Notes under the pieces: model-generated
The model's database searches: none
What the model was told of the DNA's origin: nothing
Seen by the model: only the letters and a program-made list of their open reading frames with translations
Source: Trichobilharzia szidati
Lineage: Eukaryota > Platyhelminthes > Trematoda > Strigeidida > Schistosomatidae
Direction of reading: 5' to 3'
Length of the DNA: 64,000 bases
NCBI GenBank assembly: GCA_944472155.2
Contig: OX235271.1
Location: 93,695,256-93,759,255, forward strand
Part shown: piece by piece, positions 42,770 to 53,799 of the stretch
Layout of the letters: every line of letters begins with the position of its first letter
Position numbering within the stretch: the first letter of the stretch is position 1
Program-made: the position numbers and the translations under genes

Positions 42770-43312
42770 AGATCTGGACCTTATAGACGATTTATGTCTA
42801 ATGTCATAGGTCAAACTAGTAGAACAGGGGCAGTCAGACTAGCCGAACACAAAAACTTATCGAAATCTAGAATACTTGACCCGAATAAGATAAGAAATCT
42901 AGAGAATGGTTCAGACATAGATAGCACTACATGCAATTACACACAACCATACAATAGGATGGGATAGGATGACAGTTTTAAAATCTAATGTCACAGGGTG
43001 GAGGGAGAGATTGATAACAGAAGCTTTGTTTATCGAATCAACTGCAAATAAGTGTAACAGGAATGATTCAACACCTGTCGCAGATATCTGGAAAATTCTA
43101 CTACCCCTACGACAAATAGGAGAGAACATAGAAAACTATAAAACTCAAGTTTCGAAGTCGTGTGATTATAATTGATATGATTATGAACAATAAATTTTGT
43201 TCGAAACGTCATCCAGTAAATAATACCGTTTCACTGTGTTATTGATATAAGTATAAAACTTGGACACTGTGGTTGAGTGTAACTCCATTATGGATAAGAT
43301 TTTATTTTGATA
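42770..43312 (+). pseudogene. PLE GIY-YIG remnant and 3' noncoding end, fourth subfamily
   Basis: The plus frame shows FMSNVIGQTSRTGAVRLAEHK (GIY-YIG core with Arg and Glu-His). After a shift it shows VTGWRERLITEALFIESTAN and DSTPVADIWKILLP, an ending seen in a separate group of PLE proteins. Noncoding sequence follows, with the hairpin gaacaataaattttgttc then gaaacgtc at 43186-43211. The element continues beyond the RTE-1 insertion at 43325-44657. Confidence 0.78.
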
Positions 43313-43324
43313 AATCACACAGTG

Positions 43325-44657
43325 GACTCTGCAAGAACTGGCGAGGAATCATGCTCCTGTCGACGCCAAGTAAAATCCTGAGTCGCATCATCCTGGAGAG
43401 AATAAAGGACGCACTGGATACAGAACTCCGACCAGAACAAGCTGGATTCAGGAAAGGCAAATCATGTTCTGACCAAATTGCAACTCTACGCATTATCATC
43501 GAACAAAGCATGGAATGGCAATCAATCTTCTACCTCAACTTTATAGACTTTGAGAAGGCCTTCGACAGCGTTGACCGCGAAGTAATTTGGAAACTACTCG
43601 AGTACTACGGCGTACCTCAAATATTTATGAACCTTATTCAACAGCTGTACGACAACGGCACATGTCAAGTGATCCACAACGGAAAACTCAGCGAAGCGTT
43701 TGGAGTAAACACAGGATTCAGATAAGGGTGCTTATGATCACTAACGATATTCCTAATTGTGGTGGACTGGATTATGCGTCAGACAGTGGAAAACGAGAAG
43801 ACAAGGATATCCTGGACCGACGTGAAGAACCTAGAAGACCTGGATTTCGCAGATGATTTATGTTTGATTTCACACAAAATCGAAGACTTACAAGGGAAAG
43901 CCGACAAACTGGTCGAAGAAGCAGCAAAGACAGGACTGAAGGTGAACATAAACAAGATGGAGGTTATGAAAATAACCAACCAACGACAACAACAGTAGAA
44001 ACATCCAGCGCCAATCACCATCAACAAGAGGGATTTGAAAGAGGTTACTTCATTCAATTATCTAGAGAGCATTGTCTCAACTACAGGAGGAACCGACGAG
44101 GATGTCAAATCGAGAATCGGGAAGGCGAGAAACACATTCATGAACCTGAAACCAATCTGGAAATCTTCGTCACTCAGCCTGCATCAACAACAAAATTCGG
44201 ATTCTCAATACAAACGTCAAGTCAGTTCATCTATGCGAATCAGAAACTTGGTGGGTCACAAAGAATATTTCCAACAGCCTGTTGCAGACCTTTATCAACA
44301 ACTGCCTTCACTCTATACTGAAGATTAGATGGCCGGAAAGAATCACAAACAAGAAACTATGGGAACAAACAAAACAGGAACCAATCGCCCAACAAATATG
44401 CAGGAGAAAGTGGAGATGGATTGAACACTCGCTGAGAAGGCCGTTGGGTGACATCACGCGTCAGGCCGTCGAGTGGAACCCGAAAGGGAAGCGGCGAGTG
44501 GGACGTCCAAGGGTGATATGGAGGAGATCGTGTGATGAGGAACTGAAACAGTATGGATTAACATGGATGCAAGTGAAAAGTACAGCACAAAACAGAAGCA
44601 AGTGGAGGCGTGCAGTTGAAGTCCTATGTTCCACTAGGAACCCAAGGGAACAATAAT
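43325..44657 (+). pseudogene. RTE-1 LINE, longest RT copy, with target-site duplication
   Basis: RTE elements encode an endonuclease-RT protein; this 5'-truncated copy starts inside RT. Motifs in order: NWRGIMLLSTPSKILSRIIL (43340-43400), ELRPEQAGFRKGKSC, FIDFEKAFDSVDR (catalytic Asp), a GFR-stop where relatives have GVRQGC, then LDFADDLCLISHKIEDLQ in another frame, and the C-terminal [15 protein letters not shown]. The last codons are ALCSTRNPREQ before TAA and the (TAA)n tail, so almost no 3' UTR exists, as is usual for RTE. The 12-base duplication aatcacacagtg (43313-43324, 44658-44669) marks the insertion into a PLE palindrome. Frameshifts and stops make it inactive. Confidence 0.92.
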
Positions 44658-44658
44658 A

Positions 44659-44758
44659 ATCACACAGTGTTACACAGTAATATTAACTGATGACGTTTCA
44701 AGCACAAATTATTGCTCGAAAAGTCATCAGTTAATATTACTGTGTAACACTGTGTGAT
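44659..44758. repeat. Palindrome of PLE terminal sequence (36-bp arms)
   Basis: The arm 44659-44694 is perfectly complementary to 44723-44758 (36 bp), with a 28-base spacer that itself pairs partly (agca...tgct). The right side continues as sequence (44759-44790) complementary to 43283-43324, so before the RTE-1 insertion the arms were about 65 bp. Confidence 0.95.
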
Positions 44759-44879
44759 TTATCAAAATAAAAATCTTATCCATAATGGTGTTTCACTGTG
44801 TGATATATCTAATAAACAAACTAATATGGAATTACTACCATAGTGCCCAAGTTTTCCACATATATTAATATGTCTAATG

Positions 44880-45475
44880 TCATATGAACTCAAAGGTCTA
44901 CAGACGAAAGCCAACATTTGGAAGAAGAGGCAAGTAGCGAAGATAGAGAGTGAAGTGAACATAGAGAAGATGGGGCTGGTGAAAACACCTGACCATCAAC
45001 AATAACAAGCACCAATCACTGCAGAGGACATCACTTCTTCCACTTAACTGAGCAGCATTGTTTCAACCACAGACGGCATAGATGAGGATGTTACATTTAG
45101 GCAGCATCAGACATTCATTTCTTTGAAATCTGCGTGGAAATCTGCTGCAGTCAGCATAAAGATCAAGATTCGCATTTCCAACGGTAATGTCGAATGAGTA
45201 CTTTTTTATGATTGAGAGACATGGCGCGTCGCAGAAGGAAATAGGGAAGGATTGGACACACGCTGAGGAGACCGTCGACTGGTATCAAGTGGCAGTCTGA
45301 TGGGAAACAACGAGTTCGGTGTCCGAGAATGATATGGAGGTTATTGTGTGAGGAGGAAATGAGAACTTATGGACGATCGTGGATCTAGTTAAAAAAAAGA
45401 CTGAAGGGAACAGAGTTGAATGGAGACGTCCTGCTGAAGCCCTGTGTTCCACTTGGAACCCAAGGGGAAAATAAT
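44880..45475 (+). mobile_element. RTE-1-related LINE, old copy
   Basis: Traces in order: gtgaacatagagaagatggg, caccaatcactgcagaggaca, ttgtttcaaccacagacggc, ggacacacgctgaggagacc, tgatatggaggttattgtgtg, and the end ccctgtgttccacttggaac with a TAAT tail. It is shifted and deleted throughout. Confidence 0.75.
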
Positions 45476-46485
45476 ATTACTAGAAGTGATATTTTTAAGC
45501 CGATATAAGTGCACACACGTGAGTCTTTTGGAGTGCTAGCCACCCTCGAATAAAGTATGTGTTCTTGTTTTCGTTGAATTACAAAGGGAAACCTGTGATT
45601 CGAACTCTTTTTGATTTTTTGGTTTTTTCATTGCGCTCTACACAGTTAGCATTCAGTGAATTATACTTTCAAATAACAAAACGGATGGTCAATGTGTAAT
45701 ACTATGCTTTCAGGTTGTTAGCATATCAAAGAAATACAGCAGTCTGTAATTGTACCTCGCTCCAAACGCAGCAGGTTAAGTAGTTGAAACATATAGATGT
45801 GGTTAGTTGACGTACGGCAGAGCTTCGTATGCTTATTTATGGAAGTATGTTGGCGGTAACTGTTTCCCGGCTGCCTGAAGCAGAAGCAACATTAGTGTTA
45901 AGTGTTTGAAGGACCCAGGGGACAATTGCTGATGGCCTGTTCGAAGTGTTTTCTATCTGTATTAAGATCTCACCATCGGATACAAACCGCTGCAAGATAA
46001 GTCGGCTTGTACAATTTTGAACAAAGCAAGAACTACAGTTTTAGCAGAGTAAAATGGTACCATCTTTTATTTCGTTGCAATTTTGTGAGCGACCTCTTCT
46101 AACCCTCTCCCACAGATGGGCAAAGGCTTGGTCATCATCTGAAGGAAACAACTTTACTACTCTACATCCCTGTTCTCCAGCATTATGATTTCACTCATGG
46201 ATTTCCAACATATGCTAGTAACTGCTTTTAGTCTAACTGCGATGCAAACGACTATTTTGGCATGGTTGGACCTGTAGCAACATCATTTCCAACCAGTATA
46301 GATCACTGGGTGTTTACGACATACAGACCTGACCATAACGTCAAGATAGCAGTTGTCGGTTGGTTCAGTTTACGGAATTTATTTTCCACACAAAAGTAGA
46401 AGTATTCATGGTTAGTGAAGTTAAACTGATGTCTCTATTCAAACAAAACTACTTTTCAATAGTTGGTTAGTAAAGATTAAATTTG
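45476..46485. other. Unassigned intergenic sequence
   Basis: No exon or recognised repeat was seen downstream of the SID-1 gene here. Confidence 0.4.
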
Positions 46486-46489
46486 TTTT

Positions 46490-46775
46490 TACGAGTTTGA
46501 CCACGGATTGATATCACTTAGAGAAGCATTGAAAACCAGGGAGTACTGGACAGCTGTTTCATCCTAGCTCTTTGGGAATCATCGGCAGTGTACAACCACC
46601 GGGGTTCGAATCCATGACCTTCCGGTGACAAGGCAAGCTGGTTCGTATACCATTCAGCCACTGGAACCCAATGATTCCCAAACTAGGATGAAACAGCTAT
46701 CCAGTACTCCCTGGTTTTCAATGCTTCTCTAACACTGATATCAATCCGTGGTGAAACTCGTAAAAATGTCTACTG
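46490..46775. mobile_element. SINE-A subfamily A2, compact inverted pair
   Basis: The left 185 bases are the minus copy (tail, ribozyme 46543-46595, tRNA head). The right ~100 bases (from cccaatgattcccaaactag) are ribozyme and tail on plus. The termini mirror each other (tttttacgag / ctcgtaaaaa). The head-proximal parts are missing, so the ribozymes face each other across one tRNA head. Confidence 0.82.
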
Positions 46776-47752
46776 CCTCATATGTACAGATGATGCTGTA
46801 TTACCTTTAAATTTTAGATTCATGAAGAAGATTGATCTGACAACTACTGTGATTTTTTGTCATATCTTGAAAGAAACTTTCGTAAAAGAATCAGTTCTGA
46901 GTTAGTTCAGTCTGCTCTACAGATGTTTTCTGCTCAACTGTGTCAAAGATTTATTTTCCAAATGAAATCAGTCACTTCTTCATTCTACACCGTCTTCTAA
47001 ATGAATATTTTTTAAAGATTCTTTACTGCATTTTGGGCAGATAATTCTGATTTCTTCTCTAAATATAAGTAAAAAAATGAGGGATAGTCGAACATCATTT
47101 AGAAAGACAAATGAAAAGCTTGTTGTCCACATATCTTTAAAATCCATTGTCTAATAGCTTTTTTAACTTGAGTGTTTCTGGTTTCGACATAAAACAATTT
47201 GATGATAATGGCAACCTTAATAATCTATACATACATGCAGTTGTTGAACTCGAATTACGCATTGGATATGCAACACAGCAGCTACATGTAACCGTTCTGT
47301 TGATGAGAAATAAGATAGCATAACACTGTCTAAGGCAATTAAGTCAAAAACAGAAATTTCAGTGGGATAAAATTAATTCTCCAAACTGGGAAATATAAAG
47401 TGAGTTCGCATCTTTTCTTTGGCAATGTTAGTGAATGGTGGGTTGTTGATACTCATAACTGTCGTGTGCAATAAAATTCAAGTGGAACGATTTTTGTTTA
47501 TATCGGTGATACGTCTCATTCATCGGTTGCTATTGATCTTATTTCTGCTGATATAAGTACTCAAATATTTCCTATCTAGTGTTATAGTCATTGTTTTTGA
47601 ACATCATCAAACAGTAAGGAAAACAAAACACATAGTTCAACGAGGGGGCTCTATCCGACGAATTCACTTTCTTTAGCTGTGCCAGCGCATTCAGATACAA
47701 TTTTTTGCATGAAAAAGGGTAGTAACAGAAGTGAGGAGTTGTCATAATCTTA
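46776..47752. other. Unassigned intergenic sequence
   Basis: No feature was recognised. Confidence 0.4.
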
Positions 47753-47764
47753 GCTGTTAATATT

Positions 47765-47990
47765 TTTTCATCCTTCACGTTCCCCAGTGGAACATAGGGC
47801 TTCAAGCTAGTGGCTTGAAGTTTCTGTAGCAGCGTTTATTTTACAGGATGGGGTTGCTAGCCTCATACTCAACCTTTCCTCTTCACCAGCATTATTTCTG
47901 GGTTAGCGAGGTAAAGGAGTGCGTCGGCCGGGGATCGAACCCCGGACCATGTGCATGATCGGCAAGCGTCCTAACCATTATGCCACCGAC
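47765..47990 (-). mobile_element. SINE-B, complete copy with target-site duplication
   Basis: Complete on minus, with canonical B box (gggttcgatcccc complement about 47935) and the RTE-1-like end at 47775-47800. The 12-base duplication gctgttaatatt is at 47753-47764 and 47991-48002. Confidence 0.93.
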
Positions 47991-48164
47991 GCTGTTAATA
48001 TTAGTCAATTCATAAAAGCAGTTGAATAAGTCTGTTATAGTTACGTATTAAGATGAGTATTTCAATGAATGAGCTATAACAGGATTGCTCATAGAAACAA
48101 TGCAAAATATGGAATTACATAAGAGTTCTAAGGTAATACAAGCCAGTGGAAACCAACAAGGTAG

Positions 48165-48470
48165 TTACCATGATAATAGAAGCGCTTGGATAGTTTCCTT
48201 TTGTATGCATAGCTCCGATTTCTCTATCTGAATGGTGAAAGGTTCAACAATGCAATGGAGACGAAAGTGTATTGTTTTTGCAGGTTGCCCTTCACTTGAA
48301 GGACACATTGAGAATAAATGACCAATACCGACAAAGTATTCGATGATCGCACTCCCTATAGAACCAAATACTACCCTTCTACAACCATGTGGGATATTGT
48401 TCTGGAACTCTTTTAAACAGGATACGTGTCGAACAACCAGTATACCTGACTTCACAAGAACAGGCGACCA
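48165..48470 (-). pseudogene. PLE C-terminal remnant
   Basis: A 96-codon frame on minus reads IGSAIIEYFVGIGHLFSM and ELCIQKETIQALLLSW, the PLE end (LCVQKK..Q.LLLPW). The GIY-YIG core is no longer readable. Confidence 0.72.
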
Positions 48471-48710
48471 CTTTTATATGCATATATCGGTTCACCAGTT
48501 CTTGTTGAGCCAGATATATTAATCATTCGACGCATACCCTGTCTCAAGAGGTTCAAAAAAATATCTGATGAGTGGGGATTATTTATCATCAAACAGTTTC
48601 ATCTTCTGACTAGATGCTCATATTTCTGTAACTTATTTCTGCTATTCGCCATACTTTCTCAGTATGCAGAATAGTGTACTAAATTAATAATGCTTACTAG
48701 ATTAGAGGAC

Positions 48711-48948
48711 GTGTGTCGGTGGCACAGCAGTAGAATGCTTGTTCACCAACCACGCATGTTGTCCAGGATTCGATCCCCGGCCGACGCACTCCTTTACCTC
48801 GCTAACCTAGTAATAAGAGTGGTAAAGAGGGAAGGCTGGGCACGAAGCTAGCAACCCCATCGCGTAAAAATAAACACCACTGTTACCGAAACTTCCAATC
48901 TCTAGCTTGCAGCCCTTTGTTCCACTGGGAACGTAAAGGAATAAAAAA
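48711..48948 (+). mobile_element. SINE-B, complete copy with target-site duplication
   Basis: Head gtgtgtcggtggcacagcag, B box ggattcgatcccc, body, and the end ccctttgttccactgggaac with an A-rich tail. The 10-base duplication attagaggac is at 48701-48710 and 48949-48958. Confidence 0.92.
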
Positions 48949-48958
48949 ATTAGAGGAC

Positions 48959-49720
48959 TAATCTAAATAGATTATTCTGTTGATAAGATACCAATAATAC
49001 TATTAATCTGAGCTTTAATCTGGAGATTAAGCACAATACATAATCCGCAGCGTAATTTCTGACAAAATATTTAATCCCCATATAGAATCTCTAAGTAAAT
49101 TTCCATCCCCTGCGTATCACATGACGCAACTTTATACAAGTGTGAAATACGACTCAATCCTTTAGGACTTTCTTTCTGAAGTGCACAACAGTAGGTTTGA
49201 AGTCAATTAAACATTTGCATGAATTAATTTTGCCATACAAGGGCAGAATTGGAAGATTAAAACAACAAGAAATGAAGAAAAGTAGATGTATCATGCTGGA
49301 TGAAAATTTAGGTAGCCCAGTGGTTTAAACAGGCCACTAGAAATGAATGCTTAAAGTAATTAGGTCATGATGGAACTGCTTGGCTAAGTGAAATAAACAA
49401 TGTTATCATTCCTTCCTCTTACCATTGGTTAACTTTGAATCATGTTTTTCAGTATACAGATAAGTAGCGTATAGCAATGACCTTTGTTCAGTAATATCCA
49501 TGTTTATATTTTCAATTCACTAGATAGATGTTTTCCTAAGAAAAAGACGATATCACAGCACTTAAAGTGAACAGGTAGTCGTTCCTTTGATGATGTTATG
49601 AAAAGTTGATAAAACCGATTATTCTTGTGTATATGTCAAAACAATTTCACATTTGATAGTTTGAGAGAAATTGATTAGTGAATTTATGTAATTAATTATT
49701 AAAAGAAATTTTATTATTTC
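48959..49720. other. Unassigned intergenic sequence
   Basis: No feature was recognised. Confidence 0.4.
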
Positions 49721-49725
49721 TCAAT

Positions 49726-50000
49726 AGCCCTCAGGTTATGAGGCGAGCTCCTTGACTATTCAGTCTCTGGGACAGAATCCAATTTCTCGGAAGTTATAAT
49801 TCATGAGCCATTGGATTTCATTCCAGTGGTTGAATGATCAACGAACTCACCTCACGACCTAAACGTCCAAGGTCCGATGCCCAGTGGTTTCATGAGCGCG
49901 TACTGCTGAAGAATCCTAGACCAGGACGAGACAGTTATCCAGTACTGCGTGGTTTCCAATCGTTGTCTAACCGATATCAATCAGTGGTCAGACTTGAAAC
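49726..50000 (+). mobile_element. SINE-A subfamily A2, composite and diverged
   Basis: A short minus-strand head piece (49726-49800) is followed by a plus-strand unit: tRNA head, diverged B box, ribozyme region 49900-49945 (CTGCTGA...GGACGAGAC, both core boxes altered) and tail to about 50000. Confidence 0.75.
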
Positions 50001-50224
50001 AAATCAGGTTTCTACAAACTAACTTTTGAAAATTTTCCAATGAATGAAAAGACAAAACCATATCTTTCTACCTTGAGTTTCTTCTTTATTTAACGCTAAT
50101 ACCTTTATCAGAGTAATATTAAACCAGAATTTACAAAAATGTCAGTTTATATACACTAACTTAGTCATATTTCTTCAGTATGAGGTAATGTTGTTTACGT
50201 TATCAAGTAGGTGAATTGATAAAC

Positions 50225-50450
50225 ATAATAAATTATGTACGGATTGCTGGATTAGATATGATAGAGAAGATTTGTAGCTCAGGTGGATGATTTTGGTGTG
50301 GTTGTGTTCTCTGAGCTGGATAGTTAATTTGCGAAGCTTTCATCACCCTAGTAGGTGACATCTTCAGCGCATACTTCAATTTGAAGTGAGCTTTTAGATT
50401 GCTGGATTCGATAAATGTCTGAACTTCTAAAAACAGCATCTGTTTACATA
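50225..50450 (-). mobile_element. Possible PLE terminus with hammerhead-like fold
   Basis: On minus, 50374-50330 reads TGCG, CTGAAGA, a stem (GTCACC...GGTGAT), GAAA, GC, TT, CGCA. This is the order of a minimal hammerhead with a four-pair stem I and an extremely short stem III, as described for PLE ribozymes. No protein remnant is attached, so the PLE assignment is inference. Confidence 0.4.
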
Positions 50451-50464
50451 TTGAAATCGCTTAT

Positions 50465-50950
50465 CACATTTGTCTTGATTTTGTTACTTCATTGGGTTGA
50501 AGGTTTTGAAACCACGTCAAACTATGCCTTAATCCGTCATTCCGATTCAAGACAATTTGTATTCCATTTAATCTGAAGCGCTTCTGATACGAAACGGCCT
50601 TTGTAATTTTTGAAATTTTTCCGGATGATTCTCATAATTTCAAAATGATTTTTTTGGAACGATTCTATGGCGTGTAGACCTATGGATGACGATTTGTCAA
50701 GCTTTTCTAGTTCGATTGGATTTCTCGATGATGGAAATAGTGGCTATAAGGTGTTTGTTTACTTTAACGTTGATTTCTCATCAGGTTTCTCCTCCGTATG
50801 CCGTAGCACATTCTCGGAATTCCATCTTATTTAATGTTAGTTTGGGATTTTCATGTCAACAAGATTACTTTTTCTTTACATAAACACAAGCTGCTTTTAT
50901 TATTCATACATTTATTGTAGACAAACTGAGGTGTTTTGTAAATTCTGGTC
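50465..50950. other. Unassigned intergenic sequence
   Basis: No feature was recognised. Confidence 0.4.
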
Positions 50951-50964
50951 TGATATTACTTTGA

Positions 50965-51181
50965 ATTGGCAGAAGTTGGAATTCATGGGCCGTTGGATCG
51001 GGTCCTAATGGCTTAATGGTATACGAGCTCGCCTTGTAACCAGAAGGTCCTGGGTCCGAACCGTGGCGGTGGGTGCGTACTGATGAAAATTCCCGAACGG
51101 GAAAAAAACAGCTGCCCAGTACTCACAGGTTTTCCAATGGTTCTCTAACCAATGTCAGCTCCTGATGAAATCCTGTAACCA
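50965..51181 (+). mobile_element. SINE-A, simple copy with target-site duplication
   Basis: A single plus-strand unit begins at the tRNA head region (ttggcagaagttgg), with ribozyme region 51078-51125 and tail ending gatgaaatcctgtaacc. The 12-base duplication atattactttga is at 50953-50964 and 51182-51193. The ribozyme keeps CTGATGA, but the second core box is replaced by an A run. Confidence 0.9.
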
Positions 51182-51193
51182 ATATTACTTTGA

Positions 51194-52105
51194 TAAAACT
51201 GTTAACATTAGGTAGCGAGACGTCCGTAGAAACAGTATCGTTTTGTTTTGCGTTCGTTGTCTGATACAAAATTTTCTTATAACGATGAATGATTATTCTT
51301 TATTGAGTACAGGTCTCTGAGTCACAATTTACTGCCACTTTCAAGCAATAAACCTCTGTCTTTGAATCAATTAGAAATTAAGAAGCACTAGTTAAAATCA
51401 CCTTTTCAAACACTAATCAACTTAGCACTCTATGGAATCGGATTGTATTAAAATAAAAAGCATTTACCACTGAATGGTAAATACCGAGAATAAAGTCTAA
51501 ATTGAAGATAGAATAACTTAAATAGTCTCATTTTTATGATGCCATCACGATATCTTGAAAAAGGACCAATTAAGGGTACAAACATGACTATATGATGTAA
51601 TTATGTTGCCGATGGGATGAACTCTGGAAACTCCTGTGGAAAATTCGGACAGCTGAAGTTTTGTTAAATAATCTACACTTTCCTAGAATTACTGAGAAAT
51701 TTTTTAAAATTAAAATTAGTGCGAAGGCCTAGTGTTGAAGTAAGTCAGTGTGCCATTGAAATAACAAAATTGCTCTCGTATTGTGCTAAAGTTTAGACAG
51801 TTACATGAGTATCTGGTTAGTGAGTTATACCCATGATAACATCAGTCAATGTGTTATAATTTGTATAATCAAAGAACAGACTTTATCAGAGAACATTATT
51901 TTCGGTGGCATCATTCTCAGTAGATACAAGGAGGTATTTAATGAATCTGCTGTTAATACGTAACTAAAACAAATTCCAAAATGGTTTTGAAAATCATAAT
52001 TCCTATCATATTGTTTCCTATATATTAGTATGTTAATATAAATTATCCAGGATATATTAAAATGCTTGAGATAGTAATCCAAATGCATACAAAACACATA
52101 ATTTG
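51194..52105. other. Unassigned intergenic sequence
   Basis: AT-rich; no feature was recognised. Confidence 0.4.
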
Positions 52106-52107
52106 AA

Positions 52108-52450
52108 TATCAACCTCAAGCTCATTAGCCGCTACTGGGTATATGTCCCGAATTTCCAATGAGAAGCCTTTACCGGTAGGATCCATGATGTCAGAATGAA
52201 GTGAATACCCATCAATGTCATTTGATGGCGGTAGTGCTGTATCTCGTATTGACAAAGGTTAGAATTCAAGCATCGTTGGATTCCGACCCATTGACCAAAC
52301 GGTCACTGGTGTCAGACTCATTACTTGAAGATCCTGAGTGCTAGTTGTGGTGAAGTCATGGATGTGCACTGTTAAACAGTCCCAAATTAGGGGGAAACAG
52401 CTATCCACTTCTCTCTAGTTTTCTATCACTTCCTAATAGACGGTTGTTCA
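52108..52450 (+). mobile_element. SINE-A subfamily A2, old copy
   Basis: Body, tRNA head and ribozyme region follow the A2 order with many changes. A trace of the ribozyme (cccaaattagggggaaacagc) remains at 52381-52401. The B box is lost. Confidence 0.65.
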
Positions 52451-52454
52451 TGGC

Positions 52455-53070
52455 AAAATCTACATTAAATCAGTCGAAATCCCTACAAAATCCATAAAAT
52501 GAAAATAAAGACTACTGGAGACTGAGATAGTGAAGAGTGTGTAAGGGTCAGCAAATAACTCTTACAGCTGGAGACAATATAAAATTACAAGTTGTGATAA
52601 ACATATTTCTTGAAGATAGATAAGAAATGAAAATATCAGGGGAAAAGTGTTTGAGTTTAAACAGTGATATGCTAACAGGTGGGTGGATCGCTTTTATTCT
52701 TGAAAGTGTAACACTGATTGATTAGTTGATTTATTAACCATTCACCACCACATATACATCAAGGAAGCAAGCATAGCTACACAGCACTGCATACTACTGA
52801 ATAACGGACATGAACAGTTGGATACTATCTACATCAAACAGTAGTGCCTGATAGCCTGATCGAAGTGATCTAAACGTCGGATGACCGTTTCTCTCACTTG
52901 GACCCAAGCTCATCATCCGGTTTGAACGGATTAGGCTTCCTGAATTGAGCCAAACCGGTTACACAGATAACGAGCAAAACGACCATTCAGTTTTCAGACC
53001 ATTTCCATCTGGCTAGCAAATACTACGAGTTTATGATAGTGGTATACAACTAATGTTCATCTCAATCGAT
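52455..53070. other. Unassigned intergenic sequence
   Basis: No feature was recognised. Confidence 0.4.
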
Positions 53071-53084
53071 CAGTAGGATGTAGT

Positions 53085-53788
53085 CTTTTGATGATATTAG
53101 AAGGTTGGAGGCAATCGGCAGGAAGCCTTGCTCCACCTAGGTTTCGTGCTAGTTGGCACTCTGGAAAAGAGTAAGTGGTGGCCAAACTAAAACATGGCAT
53201 CAATCCATGAAATCCCTGACAGTTAAACTGAGTCAGGTAGGGAGATGTAGACTTCCGGGTTGAGGCCCGCCCTCGGCACTCTAAGAATCAATGGCTGGAG
53301 ACAACAGGTGACATGGCTCAAAATCGTTGTCAATGGCTTACGCGGATGTATTCAGTCTCTGTAATCTTTCATATTCCTTTCTACCATTACTCATTCTGTT
53401 TCACTCTTATACTTGTCAAAACTCTATTGATTCTCTTTACTCTTTTTCTTGTGCACCTTTGTGTGCTATTTGGAACGTGGTAACTCGAACTACTGCACTT
53501 CGGTACCAAGTTCTATGTTGAATCCAGATAGACTGACAGACAGTTGGCACTCACCAGTCAGCAAGGCGTATCTGCAACCTTGAAGGAACTCATGTCCCTT
53601 CTGAGATTCGAACCCGTGTCACCCAGTGCTGCAGTCAGAGACGTTACCATCTAATATCGTCAAATCAACGTACATCGTGATAGCGAGCTACCTAGAATGA
53701 TGGCTTCATTGAAAACCGGATTGATAGGATTCGGTCTACACCAAGCAAAGGACTAGACACATCACACTAGTTACTAGTGTCCAATCAA
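53085..53788. mobile_element. SINE-C, composite, split by an RTE-2 insertion
   Basis: Without the RTE-2 piece it is a minus segment (to about 53648: 3' body start, ribozyme, tRNA head) joined to a plus 3' body (53649-53788). The 10-base duplication aggatgtagt is at 53075-53084 and 53789-53798. The minus ribozyme is cut in stem II by the RTE-2 insertion. Rejoined it keeps GAAA and an eight-pair stem I (GCCTTGCT / AGCAAGGC), but has CTGGTGA. Confidence 0.9.
53162..53541 (+). mobile_element. RTE-2 LINE, 3' fragment nested in SINE-C
   Basis: It covers the last ~380 bases of RTE-2 (GGQTKTWHQSMKSLTV-like, then the 3' end ttctatgttgaatcc and GACA repeats). The 11-base duplication agttggcactc is at 53151-53161 and 53542-53552. 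Confidence 0.92.
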
Positions 53789-53799
53789 AGGATGTAGTG

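Noticed and set aside
44691..44735. Hammerhead on the plus strand of the palindrome (CTGATGA ... CGAAAAGTC)
   Set aside because: The bases between the two boxes do not form a stem II in register; CTGATGA there is simply the complement of the other arm.
50771..50883. Exon resembling SID-1 exon 6 (cag followed by GTTTCTCCTCCG)
   Set aside because: Only the first residues look alike; the His-x3-His segment is absent and no matching donor or neighbouring exon was found.
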